Source: Pyrrhosoma nymphula (taxonomy: Eukaryota > Arthropoda > Insecta > Odonata > Coenagrionidae). From it: 64,000 bases of DNA. Location: contig OY754332.1 in NCBI GenBank assembly GCA_963573305.1, positions 138,501,977 through 138,565,976 of the forward strand. The letters run 5' to 3'. Below the pieces are notes generated by a model. That model was given only the letters and a program-made list of their open reading frames with translations, was not told where the DNA came from and searched no databases. The position numbers were made by a program, and so were the translations under genes. This document shows positions 1 through 11,439 of this stretch, in pieces; the first letter of the stretch is position 1; each line of letters begins with the position of its first letter.

Positions 1-139
1 ATCACGTTCATGCACTATTGTGGTCGCGAATCTGTAGTCGAAGTGTATGATATAAAGAGACAGCGATATTACACGATAGTGAAGAACAGACAAAAGAGTC
101 GACAGCGTCGATAAAGAAGTCGCGAAGGTGACAATTATA

Positions 140-960
140 CTGTGAAATGTCGCAATACATTGAATGATATGGTATTACTTCTCGGTAAAAAAAATCCCGG
201 TGAAGTCACGATTTGTGATATTTGTGACTGCGCTATATCCCGTGGTTGTGTTTCCAAAGCCATTGGTGCATTGTAGAAGCACATTAAGAAGCATCCATTA
301 TCTGCCCGTGAAACAGTGAAAGCCCAAAATTAGCGCAAGAAGATAAAAATCCTGCATCTTATACCTTCGATACTCTACCAAGCGGTTCCAGTAATCAAGA
401 CAGTGATTTAAATTTTCAAAGTGATGCAGATCCCAGGTAAAACATTCGTAATTATTAGAAACAGTTGAAGGAACTACGTGAATTTCTTTCCGACTTTGAT
501 ACGCAAGAATTGATCGTTATACTCGTCTTTTAGAACAGAAACCAGCACTAATTTTGGTTAATGGGGAGTTTAATTTGCCAGCCGAACTTAGCAGTGCTGA
601 ACGGACTTACTTGCAAAATGTTCAACATATTTTGAAGCCTTTTTATCAGGCTACTGTTACTCTAACACCACAATATCATGAGTGATTCCTTTAATAAATG
701 GTACATATTTTAAAATTTACGGAAGAACCAGGTAATTTAGGAACCGGATTGCAAGGGATGAAAAATGGTATCATCAATGAGATGAATCTCAGATCTGCTG
801 ACTTAGAAAAGAACAGTTTTTATGCTGTTGCAACAATATTGGACCCTCATTTAAAGACAAAATGTTTAGAAGCAAGAAAGATTCTCAAGATGCTAAGAAA
901 CACATTTTTCAGAATTTGCGGATTTGGGATACCGATTTGATAAATTTTGGATTCGACCCG
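140..960 (+). pseudogene. hAT transposase relic with BED zinc finger
   Basis: Around 190-300 a broken frame gives GEVTICDICDCAISRG then a His pair (KHIKKH): the C-x2-C...H-x4-H pattern of a BED zinc finger, interrupted by a stop. Further on, 580-660 reads ELSSAERTYLQNVQHILKPF and 800-870 reads NSFYAVATILDPHLKTK. The ATxLDPxxK block precedes the dimerisation region in hAT/ZBED transposases. Stops and frame changes between blocks show a dead copy, and the C-terminal end is replaced by LINE sequence at about 1050. Family level is secure; the exact subfamily is not. Confidence 0.75.
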
Positions 961-1054
961 TCACTTGAAAGGCCTGCAAATGCCGGAGACAAGTCGTATA
1001 GGGATTATAAGGATCATGTCAAGGATCCATTAACACTCATTCAAATGAGTGTTA

Positions 1055-1853
1055 ATGTAGGGAGGCGAAAATCGCAGTGTACAAGAGTGTTCTCCTCCCG
1101 GCGTTATTATATGGCGGTAATACCTGGGCATGGTACTAACACATTAATGATGTCTAAAGAATTTTAAATTCTAAAATATCGTATCTGCCTTCTTTTGAAA
1201 TTGATATTTCAATGCCGACTATGAATGTAGCACTCACCCAGTTTCTTCTTTATACTGTAAGTTAGCGACAATCTCACTCACCGTACTACTTCTTGAACAC
1301 AAGCTTTGTTTGAAGCAAAACACAAGGTTTGTGGTTTGGTTGACATCACCGGTTACGTGGAAAATCCCAGTTCCTTTTCAAATGCTCCGCCGCTGCTTGT
1401 CCTCCAGCGTACGTCACAGCGTTGGATGCGCAGAGCGGACGCATTTTCGTTCACGGGAGCGACCTACCCAATGTATTAGTACCATGTACCTGGGTATGTC
1501 AGGTTAAGCATTAAGGTAGGCTAAATGCAGTGGGAATGGGGTGCGTGAGAATATTGTGCGGCAAAAGTAGGATAGATAGGGTTAGGAATGAGTGAGTCAT
1601 GTAGGAATTCGGGTTGGATGCTTCAGCATTGGACATATAGGAAAGAAGTGTGCTTCGTTGCTTCGGCCATGTTGACAGAATGGACGACAGTCGGACAACG
1701 GAAGAGATCTATGATAGTAGAGTGAATGGTGTGAGAGGACGGGGTGGACCGAGAAAGTCATGGGTAAATGTGGTAGAAGATACTCTGAAGAGGAGGAATA
1801 TTAGAAGTCTTAAGATAGTTAGAGCGAGATCACTTCACATAGAATTTAATTGA
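1055..1853 (+). pseudogene. LINE reverse-transcriptase C-terminal relic
   Basis: Around 1065-1130 one frame reads KIAVYKSVLLPALLYGG, the segment that follows the palm in many non-LTR reverse transcriptases. At 1650-1853 MLRCFGHVDRMDD and RGRGGPRKSWVNVVEDTLK match the common C-terminal block (xWxGHVxRMxD...RGRPRKRW). The 500 bp in between hold no clear coding match, so the copy is internally damaged. Confidence 0.7.
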
Positions 1854-1859
1854 AATTGA

Positions 1860-3560
1860 CCTCCTTTTAAAGAAAGAAATCCCATATTCCCAATAAAATC
1901 AAAATAGTTATCCCTTTCCGAACTACTTTTCGAGCCATCGCCTAAAAATATAAGCTGTTTTTCATGGGATAGATTGCGGCTGTGCGCTCTAGAGGGAAAA
2001 CATTGAAAAAATTAAGAATTTCTAACTAGATTTCGTCAAAAAACAAACGGTGTGTAGTTTGTATGTTTTCTCAACTATTTATAAAAATTAATGAATTACT
2101 TACCGCAGTAATTTTTACAGAATCGCAAAAAAAACCTTCTGTTGGGAAGGCATTTTCACCGTACGGCGTGAAAAAATGTGTCAAGTTCGAGACTTCTGTA
2201 AATGTATTTATTTAATTACTGAGAATTTTAGTTATAAGTAACTATATTTGTGCGCCATTAATACTGATTTATTTACTTCATACTTTTTACAGACGCTAAA
2301 ATAAAAAATAAATAAAATTCGAATATGGCCTCCATTATGACTAGGTATCTCGCTCAAACTACCTTAAGAACAAGAGGGCGAGTATGAAACGATGTATGAG
2401 GATAAATTAAGCAAAAGAGGTATGCAAAGATGGAGCAATATGGAAGAAATTATTGAAGCAGAGTCAGGTTTGCAGACCTAGCACTGAGAATAAAACTTTT
2501 GAATGTGCATACCTCGCATTGGAACAGCGTCATCGGTATGTACGTATAATTTTAATGTTACTTAGGACACTTCGAGTACATTCAAAGAACGTATTTGGAA
2601 CAAAATTGTAAATAAAATGAGGAACTGATGGAATAGTTCAATGCAAACCAAGAAAAATACAGGTTTTCAATAAAAAAATGTATTGAAAATTTTGTGTTTA
2701 ATCAAAAGAGCAAATTTACAAGTATTCTTTCACTGAAAACCACCAGCCAACGCCGAATTATACTTCGTTGTTCACTTCCTCCCACGTAAGCATTCATTTG
2801 CATGCCTGGGCCAATTCCCAACAGCAGCCTCAGCCAAATAAACAGTGGATCCAATATTGATGTCTCTAAGTTTTGGCAGGTTCCGCTTGACAGTTTCGTA
2901 GCCTTGGTTGAATAAATACTTAAATGTGCGAGCCACAAAGATGAAACGAATTGGCAAAGTTTTGGGTCAAACAAGAATCAATTATTACAAAACAAGGAAA
3001 ATGAACTCAATAAACAGCAAAACGGGTGAGGAAAGATTATCGATGTTACCTGAATTTGGCGAAGTCCTATAACGTCTTCGTTCCACATTTTTCGTTGGAT
3101 ACACGGATTTCGGCGTGGTTCCATATATTCGTTTTCATGCGCTTTCGGGAAAAAACACGTGGCATGATAGCATGAAAAACCGGTAATATTCGGCCTCTGT
3201 AGTCTACATCTACAAAATACCCTACAAGCCATCTCAGGGGTGTGTGGCAGGGGGTGAGTATTCACCAACATGCATTACTCTATACCCTAAAGTTAGTGTA
3301 ACTACGACTAATTGTGCATTAGCATAAATCGCTAATGCTTGTCACGAGGCGAAACCTCACAAGAATGCACTACTACACTACAGATATTATCACAATGGAG
3401 AGGGACCATTAATATATATGTATTTTGCAACTAAACAAATGGACAGAGACTCAAGACTTATGTAGAAAACATGCACGGCGTGCTGTTAATACTAGGTAAC
3501 AGATAAGGATTCAAGTATTAGGGAGTACTACTACTACTAAGAGCTACACTACCTAACGAC
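1860..3560. other. Mostly unassigned AT-rich DNA
   Basis: No domain recognised. On the minus strand 2957-2774 there is a 61-codon frame containing YLFNQGYETVKRNLPKL and VYLAEAAVGNWPRHANE, which reads like real protein but which I cannot name. At 3203-3260 lies a stretch containing CACCTACAAGCC-like and GTGTGTGGCAGGGGGTG sequence resembling a common arthropod repeat tail, possibly the 3' region of the CR1-like element. Confidence 0.3.
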
Positions 3561-3577
3561 ACACCTAGATAAAAGTC

Positions 3578-3997
3578 TCATTGGCAGCTGTTATGGTCCC
3601 TTATCGTTCGTGGGAAAAATGAAATTTTAAATCTGTCCGTTCTGCAATCTAGTTCCCTGATTTTATTCTCATGATCTGATCTACCGTAGTATGTCGGATT
3701 TCGTAAAATATTATCAACGTCGTCAGAGAATAGACCGGTTTGGAACTTACATAATATATTGAATCTAAATTTTAATCGACGGTCTGAAAGCGTTTCCCAT
3801 CCCAGTTGCTGCAAAAGGTCAGTAGCACTAACGAGATTATCATAACGGCCTTAAACGTATCTTGCCGATCTTCGCCGCACGCGATCTAACTCAGTTTCCA
3901 AGCCTATGACACTTCCCTGTGTGACACCCGATGTGACTTTCACTTCATTAGAGATAGCGCCATCTAATACAACCCTTTGCACGCGATTGCTTAAGAA
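3578..3997 (-). pseudogene. CR1-like LINE, C-terminal part of ORF2 (3' of Copia insertion)
   Basis: On the minus strand FLSNRVQRVVLDG and VKVTSGVTQGSV are the reverse-transcriptase segment around the SGxxQGSxLGP motif. The sequence then jumps directly to LDRVRRRSARYV and QLGWETLSDRRLKFRFN with FFPRTIRD, the end of such ORFs. The palm including the YADD box is missing, so the element was internally deleted. The FLSNR segment continues exactly from WIRE on the other side of the Copia element (8785), showing one LINE split by that insertion. Confidence 0.88.
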
Positions 3998-4002
3998 TTC
4001 TC

Positions 4003-4179
4003 TGTTGGGAATTACCGGGTGGATGTGAGAAATAAAAGGACTCAAGACGTTATCAGTTCTACGTGCATTGTAAGACTGGAACAGCACACGCTTTATTAAA
4101 AAAACGAAGGACAAAATAAAAAGACAATCGAAAATACCAAGTATGAGAATTTCATTGGTTTGCTTACGTAGTTCCAACA
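4003..4179 (-). repeat. Copia 3' LTR (left in the window)
   Basis: 177 bp, TGTTGG...CCAACA, matching 8602-8779 with few differences. In element orientation this is the 3' LTR because the polypurine tract abuts it at 4180-4190. Confidence 0.97.
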
Positions 4180-4190
4180 CCCCCTCTCAA
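4180..4190 (-). promoter_or_regulatory. Copia polypurine tract
   Basis: The minus strand reads TTGAGAGGGGG immediately before the 3' LTR, the expected place and composition for the plus-strand primer. Confidence 0.8.
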
Positions 4191-7100
4191 GCTAATGACA
4201 TTCCAATTTCATCAATACAAAAGTAATGTTTACTCTTAGGAACAGATTTTGTCAAAAAATCTGCAGGCATATTAGCAGTTGACAAATACTGTAGAAAAAC
4301 CTTATCCTTCTTAATAGCATCTCGAATGAAGTGGTATCTAATCTCAATATGCTTAGTTTTACTATGAAACATTGGATTCACAGCCAATTTCTGTGCTCCT
4401 TGATTATCATTATACAACACAATAGGTTCTTGCTTACAATCTAACAATGTATACAGTAATGATCTTAAAGAAATTGCTTCCTTAGCAGTATCCGTTAAAG
4501 CTACATACTCAGCTTCCGTACTTGAGAGAGAAACACACTTTTGTTTTCTGCTTGACCATGATATAGCAGTTTTTCCAAATGTAAAAACATAACCTGAGTA
4601 AGAACATCTATCAATTAGATTATTACCCCAGTCTGCATCCACAAAACCCTTAAGGTCATCAACATCCCTCTCATAAACCAAACCATAACACTTTGTTCCC
4701 TTGAGGTATCGTAAAATACGTTTTAGATATTGCCAATGTTCAGAAGAATAGCACGTATTAAATTGGCTTAACTTACTCACAGAGTGCAAAATATTTGGGC
4801 GAGTGCTTACCGCTAAATACATTAATGACCCTAGAAGACATTGATATGGTACATCAGGCATTACACAATTATTAGAATCAAGTTTCAAATTAACTTCCAT
4901 TGGCGTTCCAATGATATTACAGTCACACATATTGTACTTAATTAGCAATTCATCAATATATTGAATCTGATCAAGGATTATTTTCCCTTCCTTTTTGTCA
5001 CGTCTAACTCTCATACCAAGACATTTTTGAACCTCTCCTAAGTCTTTCATTTTATATTTTCTCATGAGAGCATCCTTCAACTTCTCAGTTTCTTGAACAT
5101 CATTTGAAAAAATAAAGAAGTCATCCACATATAATGCGACAAAAAACATACAACCTTTAGCTCTTTTAAAATAAACACATGAATCACTTTCACACTGGTT
5201 CAGCCCCAGACCAATTAAATCACAATGAATTTTATCATTCCAAGATCTGGAGGCTTGTTTCAGCCCATACAGAGCTCTTTTGAGCAAACACACCTTGTTA
5301 TTAGCATAAACATCCGAAAAGCCTTCAGGCTGAGCCATACATATTGTTTCTTTCAAATCACCATGTAAAAAGGCTGTCTTAATATCTAGATGGTTTACAT
5401 GTAAGTCATATTTAGCAGAAAGAGCAAACAACAATCGTAAAGTTTCTTTTCTTACTACTGGGGCATAAATTTCATCATAATCAATACCTGCCTCTTGTGA
5501 ATACCCCTTTGCAACTAACCTTGCCTTATACATAGGCTTACCATCTGGGTCATGTTTCAGCTTAAAAACCCACCGACACTGAACTATATTTTTATCCAAT
5601 GGCTTGTCAACTAAGACCCAAGTATTATTTTCTTTCAAAGAAACCAACTCATCTGACATTGCCTTCTTCCACTCATCTCTATCATTTCTCGAAATAGCAT
5701 CCTTGAATGACACAGGATCTGAAACACATTGAAAATCTTCATCATGATTAGCTGAATACAAAATAAAATCAGGATATTGTTTGGGTTTCCTTAGCCTTTG
5801 AGATCTCCTGGGCTCTCTGACTGGCTCTAAGGCATCGAGTATACCTGTAGTGTCTAAATTATCATCTAATTCATCATCATTTGGGTACTGATGAGATCTT
5901 ACATCACTGCTATTCAAAAATAAATCAAATGCTGATATATAATTATTGTCTGAATCACTTAATTGTTCACAAGTACCATCATGTACATCATTTGAGTTTT
6001 CTAGAAAAATAACATCTCTAGCAACATTAACTTTTCGAGAATTTATTTATTTATTTATTTCACCACCAAAAACGGCACAAAGGCTTTTACATTGGCTTAC
6101 CACAATAAATAAATAAAAGCTTAGAGAGAATAACATAAATAAAATACAAAAATTATTAAACGTAAAAAGGGGATTAAGGGTTAGAGAGCGGTGAATTTTT
6201 CAGGTGGCATTTAAGGGAGGATTTGAAATTAGCGGTAGAGGAAAAGAGGTCCAGGGAAGGATATTTTGAGGCCATGGAGTTAAACAAGGAGGGGATTCGG
6301 TAGAAAAGGGAGCGTTGGGAGATGAAAGACGGAATCGGGGAATATGAAGCAGAGGGTTATTACGTAAGGGGCGAGGAGGAACATGAAAACGAAAAAGAGG
6401 GAAATTGGGATCATATAGTCTGTAGCCCTTGCAGACATCACTATATCCCACAAATAAACACAATTTTGACTTTGGGTCCCACTTCTTTCTTTTTTCTTTA
6501 GGGATATGAACATATGCTTTACAGCCAAAAACGCGTAAATAACTAAGATTTATGTTCTTGCCTGACCAAATTTCCTCAGGTGTCTTTCCACTGAGAGCTG
6601 AATGGGGGGATCTATTCTTAAGGTGTGCAGCAGTATGACAGGCCTCAGCCCACAGTCTGGTTGTGCACTGAGAGTCTCTCATCATTGCACGAGCTTTCTC
6701 ACACAATGAACGGTTGATCCTCTATGCAACACCATTCTGCTGGGGTGTATAGGGTACCGTCAGCTGATGCTTGATGCCATGTTCTCTGAAAAACTCAACC
6801 ATAGCATGATTAGAGTATTCACCCCCATCGTCAGATCTGAATATTTTTAATTTCTGACCTGTTTCAAGTTCAACAGATGCCTTAAAGTCTTTAAGTCTTG
6901 ATATGACCTCATCTTTAGATTTCAAAAAATAAGGAAATACTTTCCTACTATAATCATCAACAAAGGTTAGAAGATATCTATTTCCTCCAACAGAGGACTC
7001 GAAAGGGCCAGCAATATCTGAATGGACTAATTCAAGCCTATCTTTAGAACGTACTCCTTGCAAATTCTTGAAAGTCTTACGGGAATGTTTGCCTTCAATG

Positions 7101-8536
7101 CATGGGACACAAGCCTGATTAAGGTTTCCTGAAAAGTTGACATGAGTTGCCTTGTCATTCCTGAGTAATTTCATATCTTTTTCATTCAAATGCCCTAATT
7201 GCCTATGCCACAATGCAACGGATTTCGTATTAATACATACATTAGCACAATTAATGTCACCAACATTTTTAACAAGAGTATTATTACTACTATTTTCAAC
7301 AGAAAAAATTGAAGTATCAGAAGAATCATCCAAAAAAGGCAAAATATCTAGCTTAAAAAGCCCATTAACATTAGATGCAGTAAACTGAACAGTACCAGAA
7401 CTTTGAAAATCACATTTATGGTACACTTGACATCCATCATCAGAAAATACTACTACTAATCCTTTTTCAACTAGTTTAGACACAGATACCAGATTAGTAG
7501 CTAATTGTGGCACATAAATTACCCTTTCAATGGTTTTATCACCATCGATGAATCTCACTGGTACATTACCAACTCCCTGAGCATGAATATGAGCATCGTT
7601 AGCAAGAGTTACACTCGAATTTGGCACATCTTGATAACTTTGCATCCAAACTTGGTTTTTACTCATGTGACACGTCGCACCGGAATCGATATACCAATCA
7701 CCATTAGCACAATGATTAACACCTAGTGCAGTGAACAAGGTTACAACTTTACCGGAATTCTTTTCACCAACACTCACTCTTGAACCTTTATCTTGATTTC
7801 TTCTGGCCTTGTACTCCTCCGCACGTTTCCGCTTGAAACAATTTTTCTTAATATGCCCCTTTTTATGGCAATACCCACACTCAAACGATGATTTCGGCAG
7901 CTGCCCTGAAGGTTGATGGTTGACAGCTAATGCAGAAGCAGACTCCTTCCCATTTTCTAACTCTCGTCGACCTTCTTCCGCCATCAATCTTGCCTTGACG
8001 AAGTCGGCGGTGAGGTTTTGCCCGGAGTGATCTAAAATCATCGCCATGGGCCGATAACTCGGAGTCAGGCCAATAAGCATCATAGATCCAACCAATTCTT
8101 CCACCGTAAACTTGGAATCTTTTAACTTCTGCGCAGCAGTCATCATATGAGTAATATAATCGGACATATCACGGCAGTCTGACAGCCGAGTATTAATCAG
8201 CTGTGACAAGGCTGCAAGACGCCCAACAGTACCTTGAGGTTCAAATGTCTCAGCTAGGCGGGTCCATGCATCCTTAGCGGAATTTGCTTCACTCACGTGT
8301 ACGTAAAGCTCCGGCTCAATCGACAGACAAATCGTGGATAATGCTGTCTGGTCGTCGTTTTCGACATATTCCTTGGAAGCGGGAGTCAGTTTGCCAGAGA
8401 CATAATCCCACAGCTTTTCGTGAAGCAGCAGCATACGAATGGCAAATTTCCAGTCCTTGTAGTCTAATTGTCCGCTTAACTTTTTGATAGAAAAAATTGA
8501 ACCACGTCCACTGGAACTCTGCATTCTTGACGACAC
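4187..8536 (-). pseudogene. Copia gag-pol polyprotein, interrupted
   Basis: Start ATG at 8536 (MSSRMQSSSGRG). Order along the protein: Gag with a C-x2-C-x4-H-x4-C knuckle (CGYCHKKGHIKKNC, near 7870); protease WYIDSGATCHM (near 7680); integrase with its H-C zinc region (WHRQLGHLN...CVPCIEGK), HSDIAGPF and SDDGGEY, then an in-frame TAG where the family has Glu (...NGVA*, near 6722); the frame resumes as RINRSLCEKARAMM. It is then cut by a 359-bp LINE insert (6044-6402) and continues with VARDVIFLEN, reverse transcriptase with the YVDD box (near 5125) and RNase H with LSSTEAEY (near 4515), stopping at 4187. This is the Copia order PR-INT-RT-RH. Both breaks would truncate the polyprotein. Confidence 0.95.
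6044..6402 (-). mobile_element. 5'-truncated LINE insertion inside Copia
   Basis: 359 bp with no counterpart in Copia separate YDPN from SRKVNVARD in the polyprotein. In minus orientation it carries PLRNNPLLHIPRFRLSSP and ILPWTSFPLP, resembling the C-terminal end of a non-LTR ORF, then a 3' tail of repeated AAAT/TAAA. AATT is present at both borders (6040-6043 and 6403-6406) as a possible short target duplication. The source LINE is not otherwise present here. Confidence 0.8.
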
Positions 8537-8586
8537 TTAAAACTTAATAGTGCAAATACTAATAGTATAATCTTAATTGAGAGTTT

Positions 8587-8601
8587 CCTGGGCCCGTAAC
8601 C
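8587..8601 (-). promoter_or_regulatory. Copia primer-binding site (initiator tRNA-Met half)
   Basis: The minus strand reads GGTTACGGGCCCAGG directly after the 5' LTR. Copia elements are known to prime from the anticodon region of initiator tRNA-Met (complement close to GGTTATGGGCCCAGC); this matches apart from two positions. Confidence 0.8.
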
Positions 8602-8779
8602 CGTTGGGAATTACCGGGTGGACGTGAGAAATAAAAGGACTCAAGACGTTATCAGTTCTACGTGCATTGTAAGACTGGAACAACACACGCTTTATTTAAA
8701 AAAACGAAGGACAAAAAAAAAAAACAATCGAAAATACCAAGTATGAGAATGTCATTGGTTTGCTTACGTAGTTCCAACA
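8602..8779 (-). repeat. Copia 5' LTR (right in the window)
   Basis: 178 bp, the second LTR. Next to it at 8587-8601 is the primer-binding site. It would carry the element's promoter, but no motif is clear enough to mark. Confidence 0.97.
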
Positions 8780-8784
8780 TTCTC

Positions 8785-10660
8785 TAATCCAGGAAATTAC
8801 GTCGTCGTCTAAACCGTAGGATTTTAATTTCATGAGTAGCTTACTGTGGGAAACTTTATCAAATGCCTTTTTAAAGTCAAGAAAAATTGCATCAACTGGA
8901 ACGTTATGTTCACCCGAGACTAAAATATCGTGGGCAAAAAGTGGTAATTGAGTTTCGCAAGATCTTCCCTTTCTGAATCCGTGTTGCGTTTTTGTTAATT
9001 ATTCCTGCATATCGAGGTGTCTCATAACTGAACTTACAATAATATGTTCAAGGACTTTGCAAGAGATAGATGTGAGAGATATCGGTCAGTAGTTCGATGG
9101 CTGTTCCTTATCACCGCTTTTGAATATGGGAGTGACATTTGCAATTTTCCAGTCCATGGGTACTTCGTGTTCGTTGATGGATTTAATAGATATATTCTGC
9201 AAGTAGGGTGCTATTTCACAAGGTAATTCTTTATATACGCGGGCAAGAATTTATTCAGGACCTAGGAATTTATTTGGACTCTAAGATTTTAGCAAGTTTT
9301 CTATTCCGTGAGTGCAAATAACGATAGGCAGTATCTTTTGTTGGAAGTGATCATTTACCTTTACGGATTTAATCTGTGATGACTTGGTGAACACACTTTG
9401 AAAGTAGGAATTCAACAAGTTGGCTTTGTCCGAACGTTTTGTTAATAATTCGCCATTTTCGTTTCGTAGTGGAATAACTGTTGATCTATTGCCTTGAACT
9501 TCCCTTACGTATGACCAAAATCCATTTGGGTTGCCCTGTAACTGTTCTACTAATGTTTTTCTTTTAAAAATCCATAAATGCATTCCGAAATGCTTCCTTT
9601 GTAGAGGCTTTAGACAATTTTTATTTTTAAATTATTAAATTTTGATCACCAGTGGACAAATATCTACGGCGTTTTTTCATCTTGGCGTGGCATACTCTCT
9701 GACGTCTTGATGATTTTCTCATTTCTGCATTGTACCATCTTGGTTCGCTGCCCTCTTTTTTTGCTTTACTTGGAATGTATTTTCTGATCCCCGAATGTAC
9801 GATCGAAAGAAAAGCTTTCCAACTACGCTCCGTGTCTAACTTTACGCTTGATTCCTGGAATTCGGGAAGAGAATTTTTTAGATGACTCTTGAACGCATTG
9901 AAATCGGCTTTTTTTTAAATGTAGAACTTTCTTCTTTGTTGAAAACTTTTAATTATATTCAAAGAGAACTTTGCGGTAACTACTCTATGATCACTGATGC
10001 CCTCAAGAGTATTTACCTTAATTACTTGTTGCGGTATATTTGTTGCCAATAAATCAAGAATATTGTCCCCTCTGTAAGGCGTCGTAGCTATCCGATGTAG
10101 GGCATTTGATGAGAACGTGTACAGCAGGGACTCGCATACATCTTTGTCTCTTCCCCCTGATATCTAACTGTAGGTCCTCCAATCTATAGAGGGCGTATTG
10201 AAATCTCCACCTATGATTAATTTTTTTTCGGTGTTTTCGCACACCAATATTGTTTTTGATTTAGGGCATCTGATAGAGCACCATACAGGTTCTAGGCTGG
10301 TATCTGGGACGACTTCCGCTTGGCTGACAATGGTTTTCTTGACAGCTATAACTACTCCGCCTCCGGTTCGGTTGGACCTATCTTTTCTGTAAACGTGGAA
10401 TGATTTAGGAAAAATTTCGCTATCACAAATATCGTCCGTCAGCCAACTTTCTGTGCCAATAATGACGTTACTCTCCGTGCTATGAATAAGGTGGTGAAAT
10501 TCTGGAATCTTATTTTTTTTAACTACGGCAGTTAACTACTGCAACGACTAATGCTTCATGATTATTGTTTATGCGTTTCGGGGACATTTCAAGATTGCTG
10601 TCTTCAATTAAGCTATTCTTGAGCCCTATACTCGGGAGTACTCTTAGTTAAATTACTAAC
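8785..10660 (-). pseudogene. CR1-like LINE ORF2: endonuclease and N-terminal reverse transcriptase
   Basis: Read 5' to 3' on the minus strand: ESWLTDDICDSEIF (about 10440), GGGVVIAVKKTIVS, LIIGGDFNTPSIDW (about 10220), ILDLLATNIPQ and ISDHRVVTAKFSLN (about 9985) are apurinic-type endonuclease blocks with their catalytic positions. GNPNGFWSYVREVQ (about 9530) is the linker; then SNYRPISLTSISCKVLE, QHGFRKGRSCETQL, VDAIFLDFKKAFDKVSH and LKSYGLDDDVISWIRE are reverse-transcriptase blocks. Several stops and frame shifts are present. The remaining C-terminal part lies at 3578-3997 beyond the Copia insertion. Confidence 0.9.
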
Positions 10661-10718
10661 TGGCAACACATAATTATTGACCCCACTAATTGACCTGCCC
10701 TGTATCGTATCGTCTATG

Positions 10719-11378
10719 TTAAACTCGACGAGTGTGCTCAAGTATCCTACGCGCTACCTCCTGCGATGCCTCGTATGCATAGTGGACACCCCAGTGATTT
10801 ATAGGCACCCGACACGAATCCAGCACCGGCCTGAGGTCCAAGAACTCTTCTCCCTCGCTCCCACAGACTTCACTGAGTCTCTGGTTTATGCCTTCCACTC
10901 GGCTCCAAACCATCGAACCCCGATCCGTCCTAGGTACCAAGCTGCATATGGTAAGCCTTAAATTGGTACCAGATTCTCCGCGAATACGGCGGAACTCGGA
11001 GCATAGGTCTCTCACAGAGCCTAAAATCTCCTCTGATCCCATATTCACGGCATCATTGGTCCCAACATGGGCAACCACATGCAACTTAGAGCAGTTCACG
11101 CCCCTGACCGCCGACTTCATCGCCTTCGTCACCTGTGGCACCTTTCGTCCCGGTATACCCAAGGAGGTGACCCGTGGTTCTCCTTCCCGTCGGGCCTTTC
11201 CACGCAGCGGGGACCCTATACGCCGGACATTGAAGGTACCTATTACTAAAATTCCCTGCCTTCCCTCTCCACTCCCACTCGGCGACCCACCTCCCTGCTC
11301 TAGTTCCGATGGCTCAGCCTCCGCCAGCACATCGAAACTATTGCTGACGGGGATTGACTCAGCCTCCGCCCCTGCCAC
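10719..11378 (-). CDS. CR1-like LINE ORF1 with SGNH-esterase-like domain
   Basis: 219 codons from ATG at 11378. VVAHVGTNDAVNMG (about residues 102-115), LTICSLVPRTDRG and NHWGVHYAYEASQEVAR match the later blocks of the SGNH/GDSL esterase fold found in ORF1 of CR1/L2-type LINEs, where it helps form the RNA-protein particle. The usual first block (GDS) is not seen; the expected position reads VIGTFNVRRIG, so the catalytic Ser may be lost. It lies just upstream of ORF2 on the same strand. The start lacks independent support and the ORF may be N-terminally truncated. Confidence 0.75.
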   Translation of the reverse strand: MAGAEAESIPVSNSFDVLAEAEPSELEQGGGSPSGSGEGRQGILVIGTFNVRRIGSPLRGKARREGEPRVTSLGIPGRKVPQVTKAMKSAVRGVNCSKLHVVAHVGTNDAVNMGSEEILGSVRDLCSEFRRIRGESGTNLRLTICSLVPRTDRGSMVWSRVEGINQRLSEVCGSEGEEFLDLRPVLDSCRVPINHWGVHYAYEASQEVARRILEHTRRV

Positions 11379-11439
11379 TCCTCGTAATGATAAACACGAT
11401 TCAACAAACCAAGATCGCCTTTAACTCAAGGAAAAACAG

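Larger units (their letters stand above)
4003..8779 (-). mobile_element. Full-length Ty1/Copia LTR retrotransposon
   Basis: Two near-identical direct repeats (4003-4179 and 8602-8779) flank one gag-pol region read on the minus strand. Termini are TGTTGG...CCAACA; the inner end of the right LTR has C instead of T. A 5-bp target duplication TTCTC flanks the element (3998-4002, 8780-8784). A primer site and a polypurine tract sit at the correct inner edges. The LTRs differ by only a few substitutions and small indels, suggesting a fairly young insertion. The coding region has a stop in integrase and a foreign insert at 6044-6402, so it is not autonomous as it stands. Confidence 0.97.

Noticed and set aside
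10888..11424. 178-codon plus-strand open frame
   Set aside because: It lies antisense to the LINE ORF1, which has recognisable esterase blocks on the minus strand.
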